A stretch of 64,000 nt of DNA from Sepiola atlantica (lineage: Eukaryota > Mollusca > Cephalopoda > Sepiida > Sepiolidae), in contig OY744544.1 of the NCBI GenBank assembly GCA_963556195.1, positions 48,760,421 to 48,824,420 on the forward strand, read 5' to 3'. Position 1 is the first letter of the stretch; each line of letters opens with the position of its first letter. The notes beneath the pieces were generated by a model. The model was not told the origin of the DNA and made no database searches. It was given only the letters and a program-made list of their open reading frames with translations. Of this stretch, positions 56,611-64,000 are shown in pieces. The position numbers and the translations under genes are program-made.

Positions 56611-57255
56611 TGTTATAGATGACGCACCTGATTTCCATGACTTCGCTTCGACAACGATCGGGCAGGTTGCAGAAGCACCCGAGCGCTGACGGAATAATAT
56701 CATTTTTTCTTTCTTTTATCTTATAAAAACATTGACAAAGTTTTATCCCCCCCCCCCCAAAACATTATTTTCACAAAAAAAAAAAACTGATTTTAATCTA
56801 TGTATTTTTTCTTTGAATTTATTCGTCTTATATTAGCATCTGCCAGTCTTCCAGTTAAGGCTTGGCAGTTTGAATGCAGGGCTTGGCTATCGCTAAGAAT
56901 GGGAGCCCTAACCCTAAACTCTAAACCTAACCCCAAACTTAACCCATTTTTCTTTCTTTCTTTGTTTTATGTTAGCAAGAAAAACAAACAAATGAAAAAG
57001 AAAACATTGCCCCCCCCCAAAAAAAATTTCTACACATTTGATTGAAAATGGTTCTTTTGACCCCCATCCCCCCCACACCCTACAGTTTGTTCGTTTTTTA
57101 TCTTTTTATCTATGAATCTATTTGTCTTATATTATCGCCTGCAAGTCTTCCATTAACGCTTGACGTTTTCGTCTTGGCAACTCTCGGGCGCTTCCGCGAC
57201 CTGCCCAATCGTTGCCGACGCGAAGTCACGGAAATCAGGCGCATCATCTATAACA
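56611..57255. mobile_element. TIR element with GC-rich ends
   Basis: The left end TGTTATAGATGACGCACCTG continues ATTTCCATGACTTCGC, then ACGATCGGGCAGGTTGCAGA and AGCACCCGAG. The right end reverse complement reads TGTTATAGATGATGCGCCTG and then the same sequence with scattered changes, about 75 bp in all. The interior is non-coding, with C-runs and a CCCTAACCCTAAACTCTAAA block. Confidence 0.85.
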
Positions 57256-58529
57256 GCACATTCTTTTTAATTAACAAAAAATTAAATACTCCTGGGCAAA
57301 ACCATGTACGTAGTCAGTTATGAATATAATGAAATTATTTGATTCAATTCACTGGCAGACTATAGAAGAGAGATGATAACTGGTTCAAATGGAGTGTAGC
57401 ATGTTTAATGTTGAAGATTTGTTCCGATTGAGAAACCTCATGATAGAAATCTTTATATTTGTGACTGAAACATTTGTAATGAAGTTTTTGTTTCAAATAT
57501 TCGCCAGTCCGTGAATATGCGATATGTTTTTAAACATAGAAGACGGCCTATCTAAAAAACAAAAGAAGCACTTCGTTTGTATCAATGAAAAGAAAAAAAA
57601 ATATGTGTAAATAGTGCTGAATAACAAGGACTAAGGTTTTAAAAAAATTATATTTGAAACATGCTTTTATGGTTTTTTTTTTTTTTTTTTTGTCATTTCT
57701 TCAGCAGGGTGATATATATTAAGTGAGTGAATGCACTATTTCCTTTCTTTTCCAGTGAATATGTAGAAATGTATCTTATTAATTTTGGGCCCCGATATAC
57801 GTGAGAAAAGGAAGAGTAAATATAAAATAGGGAGTGAAGAATCCCCACACTTCCTTTATTCATGAAAAAAAAATCGAATATTAATCAAGATTAAATATGA
57901 AAATATAAGAAATCTATCAAAAGTAAAATTTTTGTTTCTGTCTACACGTACCAATATGTGTTCTGTCTGACAATCAAAACAGAGTTTTAGTGAAACTTTT
58001 GTTAACAAATCTACCGAGCACTAATTTAGGGGGAAGGCAAATAAGATTTAGGCAAAGAGATTTACCTGATGAGTTTTTATTACCTATTTTACAAAAAACA
58101 AGGAATTTATGGGTGACATTCTCATTAGAGAACAAAAATTATACAAAATAAGCTTTACTTTTGGCAAAGATAAAGCAACTCTGTTGGCACTATTCTAGAA
58201 ATGGGAAGCTCAAAGTGTAGTATCTGTTCTGTCATCAGTCAGTAAATGAGAAATCCTTCTAGACTGAGGCAATTAAAATTTTTGTCCCAATTCAGAATGC
58301 CCTGTTTTGGGGAGCTGAATTTTCCCTACATTAAAAACTGACCATATCCTAACTGGTGAGGCAAGTAAATAAGGATACTAAATTAAGTTTCTTGATATTT
58401 TTGATTATTAAAAGGAACTAAAAATAATTTTGATTGAGTTGTCTTTTATTGCAGTTGGTAACTTTCCGAGTATTTCCGACTGACCCCTTTTTCTGCAATG
58501 GAGGACTGATCTAATTCTGTATTCTATAC
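57256..58529. other. No recognised gene
   Basis: AT-rich sequence with a T-run at 57,673-57,691; no coding or structural signal. Confidence 0.5.
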
Positions 58530-60331
58530 CTTTGGATTAGAGTTGGGCGGTTTTGAAATTTTGGTTTCGGTATCGTTTTTTTTCCCTTAAAACCTCGGTT
58601 TACGGTTCGGTTTTTCGGTTTTTTGAAAAAAATTTTTTTCCTATGGAAGCTATTCATTCTCTTGTGTGATGATTAGTTATTATTCAACGTTTAGTTGAAT
58701 TATGCCACTGTTTCGATAATTTTGTGACTGAATCATTCTCCATGATATGAATCATATAAGTTTTAAGGTGTTGACTGTTGTAATCAAAGTTCTGATACCT
58801 TTTTAACAGTTAACTCGTTAAAACAGTGACCAAAGATTCATGAAAGATTTCTGAAGAATAAAACTGAGTTTGAATATACATTCTATCTAATTCTTTAACC
58901 CATCAGAAGCTAACATATAGGATGAGGAGAATGAGAAACATTTAAACAAAAATCTTTAACATCAAAAGATAGCGTTAGAAAATGAGCAGTCACAGACATA
59001 TATGAATCATTAGCTCGGCTGGTCCAATAGTCCATTGTCAAGGAAATGGACTTTATGTCTAACAACTGCCGCCGAATGTCAGTACTGACCGACTCATATA
59101 AATCAGGAATTAACATTTCTCTAACATGTCGTCTGGTCGGCAACTGATATACAGGTTGTAGACATTTGACGAAGGATTTAAATCCTTCATCCTCTACAAT
59201 GCTCACGGTTTGGAGATCTTTGCATATCATTGCTACAAGACTCTGGTTTGCTGCTCTTGTTCTTGGGTTTGATTTGTCCCATTTAATTGTCGAATTAACA
59301 AAAGAAAACATGCTCTCTTGCTTCACTGTGGGAATTGTGGCAGCAATCATAAAAAGAAACAAAAATATGCAGGTTTAACTAAAGTAATCATATCATTTAA
59401 CTTGGTGGTTGGGGGGAGGGGGGAGAATCTCCTGTTGAAGTTAACATGCTTGTTTGGTAGTTGGGGATTTCATTTAAAGTTGTTGTTTTTTTTACTAAAA
59501 AGCAGCAAATTGAATGTTGGTATGCTTTGGGAGGTGGGCATTTTTAGTTCCATAAAAACATTCATTTACAAACGTTATTAAAGGGGGGGGGGAAGACGGT
59601 GGTCCCTATAGTCAAAATATCTTGGGGAATGGAAATTTATGACCCGCCCTGAAGGTCATATATTTCTTAAAAATAAATGGACCATTCCTCATTTTTTTTT
59701 AAATCACCCAGCTTAATCCTTATTATGCCACAGAAATTAGTTTCAACAAAAACAAAAAAAATAATCAATTTTATAGCGTTTCTGTTTTGCAGACATGAGT
59801 TTTCTCCCTTTAATTTTCTATAAATAAATAATTAGCTTGGATGTACTGTTGGATTAATGGGACGCATTTGATCGATTTTGAAGAAAATTAATTTAAGTTG
59901 GGAATTAGTTCAAAACAACTTTTTACAACTTATTTTTTCTTAAACTCAACATGCGTGAGGTGTTAAATTAAATCAGCAATGTTTTTACAATAATTCTATC
60001 ATGTTCTGTTATTTCAACCAGGGCCTACAAAAATACGATGTCATGTCTGTCGTATTTCTCTTTTTTTCATTTGAAAATTCAAAATGTTAATGATAAACAA
60101 ACTGTAAACAAAGATTTCTTCCTTACTAATATAACATTTTTTGGTAATATTAAATTTTATTCAAATCGGAAAATCTTTTCAACCGTGTTTCCTTGTATAT
60201 GGTGGCTTACTGTAGTAAAAACACAATACCGAACGGTTACGGTTTAAAAAAAAAAACGATTCGTATTCGGTATGGAGACGAAACCGAAAAACCGCGGTTT
60301 TTCGGTAAAACCGCCCATCTCTACTTTGGAT
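58530..60331 (-). mobile_element. hAT transposon with perfect 8-bp target duplication
   Basis: The element is 58,538-60,323 (1,786 bp). The left end is TAGAGTTGGGCGGTTTTGAA. The right end reverse complement is TAGAGATGGGCGGTTTTACC, followed in both by repeated CGGTTTTTCGGTTT-like sequence. CTTTGGAT occurs at 58,530-58,537 and again at 60,324-60,331. The TIR start, the 8-bp duplication and the enclosed transposase fragment all agree with hAT. Confidence 0.95.
58910..59362 (-). pseudogene. hAT transposase fragment (ZBED-like)
   Basis: The minus-strand frame of 150 codons reads LQTVSIVEDEGFKSFVKCLQ, then YQLPTRRHVREMLIPDLYES, then ISLTMDYWTSRANDSYMSVT. These are the pre-catalytic helical region and the first catalytic Asp region (T-x-D-x-WTS) of ZBED1/ZBED4-type hAT transposases. 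The N-terminal BED zinc finger and the C-terminal dimerisation region are absent, so the copy is internally deleted. Confidence 0.9.
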
Positions 60332-61669
60332 ATGTCGTCTATTGTTTTTCTTTCACAAACTCAATCTCCAGGTAGAATTCACTTTAAAATATCTGTTTAA
60401 CCAATGCTTTTATCCACTAAGTCATACTTTTCTATTATAGGATGTTAGAATTTATGGAGAAATCAAACAAATTCTTGAATAAAGATGTGAGAAAACCGTA
60501 TCAGAAATTTTTGAAGGACAGAAAAGCAAGTTAGCAACCTGTGAAATCCAGAATATTTAAACATTAAACATGAATATTTAATGAAAAAGAAAGTGAAACA
60601 GTTATGGAAAGTAGACTAGGGAAAAAATGGACAGAAATAGAATATTGCAAATAAATGACAGAAAAAAGAGACTTATTTGAATCTAGAATAACTAAAGATG
60701 AAAAACGGTTGTAAACCCTGAAGAATCAGCATCGATCCTATTTACTTTAGTAGATGTTGAATTACAGGGATTATTATTAACTGAAAGTCATGAAGATTTT
60801 AATAATCTCAATAGAATTATACCCCCTCAATAAAAAAAGCACCGTTCAAGAAAAGAATGGAAGATGTTAGTCTGATTGAAAATTCTAAAGAAGTCATTTC
60901 TGACATCTGTGAAGATAGGATAAAGTCAATTGTATCGGAAGAGTAAATATATATTAGTGGGGAGAAATAATATTTTGTTAATGAAAATAAGAAAAATGAA
61001 GATGTTTATACAGAGAAAGATGGAAAAAAAAGCGGACAAGTGAAAATAGACATCACTAAGCTAAGATAACCATGAATATGAAAGAGGAAAAATCAATTGC
61101 TACTAAAACTGTTAATCTAAATTCTCTCCAAAGTTAAAGATAGAAAACAATTACCGAAGAGAATATACTCATCTCATCTCAACGAGAAAGAATAGATATA
61201 ATTGGTGGTGAATATATGGGAAAGTGAATTTGAGTTTATGAAATATATCCGCAACATATTGGATCCAAGAATATTAAAGTTGAATATATATTAAACAAGA
61301 GAGAAATCAAAGTAAATGAAAAATGTTAAAAGATATTTTATTACTCACTACTGACATAACGATTTAGAGTGGGGTTAACCTATTCCAGCCACAATAAAGG
61401 CAAAAATATTACGTTCTATCATCCACAGTGGAACACGCTGTAACAGCCACTACATTTTGCAAAGCTCATCTTTTAATTGTGACACAATCCAGCCAATCAT
61501 TTGGTATACTTCTATTTAAGGCAAAGCTAAAAGTGACTCCTATTCATTTAAGAGTTGTAATGAATTTTCCCAGACAGTATCTTGTTAACTGTTTTGACAT
61601 CCTTTTAGCTGGTTGAAGATAGTTGAGGTAACCGGATTTAGATTGGTAAGAGACAGAGTTAATTAATGT
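60332..61669. other. No recognised gene; purine-rich stretch
   Basis: About 60,440-61,350 is conspicuously purine-rich on the plus strand (GAAGA/AAAGA), as in decayed Lys/Glu-rich coding sequence. Stops occur in all frames and no domain is recognised. Confidence 0.4.
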
Positions 61670-62161
61670 TTAAATCAGGAAGAAAGTCAGAATGACGAAC
61701 TTACTTGGAAGATTTAGTACGTCTGGCCGAATCCGACTGAAATATGTTACACAAGAAAAGGGTAACCATTCTTCCTTGAAATAAATAATGTCTCCACAAC
61801 TAAATTGATGTTAATATTTATTCACTGGAACACAGGAACAAAAAAGAGATGGTTCAGTGAACTGGCTCATGTCGGTTAGATAATGTAATATCCTGGATTT
61901 CGGCATCTCATCTGCCTTTGGCTAAAGCAGAGCGAGATCAGGATAAGGTATGTCTGCTCAGCGTGGAGAAAAACTTGGAACTGACTTGACATCATATATT
62001 GTCTTTGGCACCAAATATGTTAACGTGTATGAATTTAACTACACATTGACGTGTCATACGCCTACACAGTAAAGAGTCAATGATTACGCATGCGCAAAGC
62101 CAATCTCAGTTAAAGTCAACGTACATCAATATGAAATAGTTCGCTCATACTACTGCTACAA
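61670..62161 (-). mobile_element. LTR-like repeat, copy 3
   Basis: On the minus strand it begins TGTAGCAGTAGTATGAGCG at about 62,161. It shares with copies 1 and 2 the blocks GTCTCCACAACTAAATTGAT, TTTATTCACTGGAACACAGG and GGAACTGACTTG (plus-strand notation). Confidence 0.55.
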
Positions 62162-62358
62162 GAGGAACATGTAATAACAGGCACATTTTGAAAGCTGGAG
62201 AACTCCTATTCGGAATTAGCCAGGACAAGTCCAGATATGAAGAGTTAGCAAACAGTCTGAATATGTTATAAAAAATTCCAATAAATAACATGAAAATGAA
62301 ATTTATCATTTACTTCTTAATGATTTTACAATAAATAAAACCAACTCGAATGTAAGAA

Positions 62359-62395
62359 AGGAACATAATTTTATTGCAAATAAAATTATGTTCCT
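62359..62395. repeat. Perfect 17-bp hairpin with three-base loop
   Basis: Arms AGGAACATAATTTTATT and AATAAAATTATGTTCCT, loop GCA. Confidence 0.9.
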
Positions 62396-63448
62396 CGTCA
62401 TTTTATTTTTTATCTTTTTCTTGTCAGTGAGAGACAATTTAACACCATGCATGTATTATTGCCATCATAGCTAAATGGTTTTGTGTTTTTAATTTTTTCT
62501 TTACATAAAACTGACAACTTTTTTAATAGCTTTTCCTATGTCTGTCCAGGTTTCCTTGCTACCCTTTGTTTCTTCAATGTCACTGAATTTTAAATAAAAG
62601 GGATCTTAATATTAACAATATTTGTTAAATTTTTTTTTAATGGAAATCACTTCAGACAAGGTATGAAGCCACTTGATGTAAGGAGCTAAAAACACATTAC
62701 TACTTCAAGGTCAAAAACATGCCAACGATAAGTGTTAGATGGATAGATTCCAACCCAGAAAACAGCAATTCTTCACTCTTTGTCAGAAACATTGCTCATG
62801 GAATGTGAGGACTAAAGGACAAAATAAGAGAAGCAAGAGTTACGAGGCTGCCGAAAGTAAACTGAAAGTTCACTTTCTACTTTCTTAATATACATTAAAA
62901 GTCCAGATAGGTGGTGCTCTGGATATGCCGAGTTTTACTGTATAAATGAAGGCTAATTTTCAGTATCTTGTTTAACTACATAAAATAAAGATTAAACATT
63001 TGATTGTCATGTAGCTTTCTTCATTGGGAATTTTAGATAAGGAATTGTTACTTTCATGATTTGTATTTGGACTTTGTTATAGTCACAATGTGTTGGCTTT
63101 TATGGAATGATAGGGACATGTTTCAATTCTTGATAACACTGGAGGATCTTGTGATTGAATGATTCAACCAAGTAGTCCTAGCATAGACATGCTCAGATAG
63201 GAATAGGTATCCCAAACTGATTTTTCTTTTTTCAATATACCAAAAAACTTTTTAGGTATGCATATATAGTGATGCAAGGTATTAAAAAAATATCAAATTT
63301 ATCTTGGTAGCTAAATTAGTCGGACATTGCATTTTGTGTGATACTTAACACAAGGCCAATTTAAGCATAACGATAAAAGCTTCAACTAAGTGAAAACTCT
63401 TTATAAATATAATGCCATAGTTCATTAAAAGAAAGATAATATAGATGG
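62396..63448. other. No recognised gene
   Basis: AT-rich sequence; no coding or repeat signal I can support. Confidence 0.5.
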
Positions 63449-63662
63449 TGTTATATCCTAAATTACATAGGACATACTAAATTATGAATACGCCGAGTGG
63501 TTTGCGTTTAACAGGGATCCGGTAGGAAGTAGAGACGTTTACTCTTCCCTCGCTTCCAGATATGACTGCCTGTCTTATATACGTACTTTCGTATATAGTC
63601 AATACCTGATTATTTCCCTTTATGTTAGTTATGCACTTATGCAAATCATGACCTTTACAACA
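63449..63662 (-). repeat. 3' LTR of a third Gypsy element
   Basis: On the minus strand it starts TGTTGTAAAGGTCATGATTT at 63,662, just after the polypurine tract CGGGGGAAGG. A TATA-like CGTATATAAGACAGG lies inside. The end at GGATATAACA (63,449) is a guess from the TG...CA rule. Confidence 0.65.
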
Positions 63663-63698
63663 CCTTCCCCCGAAGCTGAAATCTTCCCGATTTTAGCT

Positions 63699-64000
63699 TT
63701 AGTACTGTTTCCTTTTAGGATCAGGGCTTAAACGCCTGATGCTTTTCCTTTTTCTGGTGCTCTTCCTTCTGGTCTGCGTTACCTGCGGTAAGGAATTCTG
63801 TCCACTCCGTATGGTATGTTCAGGGGATACATTCATGGTTTCAGGTATACATACTGGCTTTGGTATATCAAATGTATCACATAATGTTTCCATTGGAATT
63901 TCTTCTGTATTTTGCGAAATTCTGGGACGGATTTGATTTATGTGTCTTTTACAGACAAACTTGGGCCTTGAATGGTATAAACCATGTTCCCAATTCTTTT
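63699..64000 (-). pseudogene. Gypsy Pol C-terminus (runs off window)
   Basis: The minus-strand frame is open from the window edge. KNWEHGLYHSRPKFVCKRHI then NQIRPRISQNTEEI is the end of the integrase C-terminal domain, with the usual RH-x-NQIRPR motif. A basic tail RRKSTRKRKSIRRL leads to the stop at 63,699. It sits 37 bp from the LTR, as expected for Gypsy pol. No break is visible in the part present. Confidence 0.8.

Noticed and set aside
60440..61350. Decayed host gene in purine-rich DNA
   Set aside because: Stops in every frame and no recognisable domain; composition alone is insufficient.

Overview
The window looks like intergenic, repeat-dominated DNA from an animal genome. It is AT-rich and full of dinucleotide satellites, and I recognise no host gene in it. 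Element composition (Helitron-type ends with a CCGGG hairpin, Ty3/Gypsy, Penelope-like, I/Jockey-like and APE-type LINEs, hAT, mariner, tRNA-headed SINE) fits a lophotrochozoan, most likely a mollusc such as a cephalopod. That assignment is inference, since nothing here is diagnostic of species. All recognisable protein-coding sequence belongs to transposable elements, and almost all of it is broken by stops or frameshifts. There is one assembly gap of exactly 200 N (21,995-22,194).

Layout, left part. 1-5,108 is a 24-copy, mostly 179-bp tandem array, then a 30-bp minisatellite, then a Helitron-type 3' end (hairpin, CTAG, then T). 6,042-6,314 is a short inverted-repeat element. 7,870-11,630 is a degraded APE-type LINE on the minus strand, flanked by inverted arms of about 80 bp. 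13,917-14,240 is a 28-bp tandem array. 14,480-19,774 is a second, scrambled copy of the satellite-bearing family, ending in the same Helitron terminus and containing a perfect 22-bp hairpin at 16,456-16,518. 22,945-24,165 is a TA/TG satellite with a 42-bp higher-order period, abutting the 3' LTR of a minus-strand Ty3/Gypsy element (24,166-28,478). That Gypsy element itself carries a nested repeat-rich insertion (27,040-27,625).

Middle part. 29,976-30,940 is a long-TIR non-autonomous DNA transposon. 31,457-31,880 is a MITE with a perfect 8-bp target duplication. 33,236-33,895 is a Penelope-like remnant with a GIY-YIG domain and a long hairpin. 33,989-34,346 is a mariner-like fragment. The most unusual item is 36,117-37,722: a DNA transposon with terminal repeats of about 120 bp, each holding the 16-bp palindrome GGTCACGTACGTGACC. 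It encodes a 245-codon reading frame interrupted by one TAG. Further palindrome copies lie inside it and just outside it.

Right part. 38,330-38,828, 40,000-40,487 and 61,670-62,161 are three LTR-like copies of one family. 41,456-42,078 and 55,141-55,769 are inverted copies of a tRNA-headed element. 43,762-49,541 is a nearly full-length LINE with ORF1, endonuclease, reverse transcriptase and RNase H, bounded by an 11-bp target duplication. 50,435-55,110 is a complete-length minus-strand Gypsy element with 130-bp LTRs. 56,611-57,255 is a TIR element. 58,538-60,323 is an hAT element with a perfect 8-bp target duplication and a truncated transposase. The right edge (63,449-64,000) enters another minus-strand Gypsy element through its 3' LTR, polypurine tract and Pol C-terminus. 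The genes do not form a host pathway; the window is a stratified record of nested insertions.
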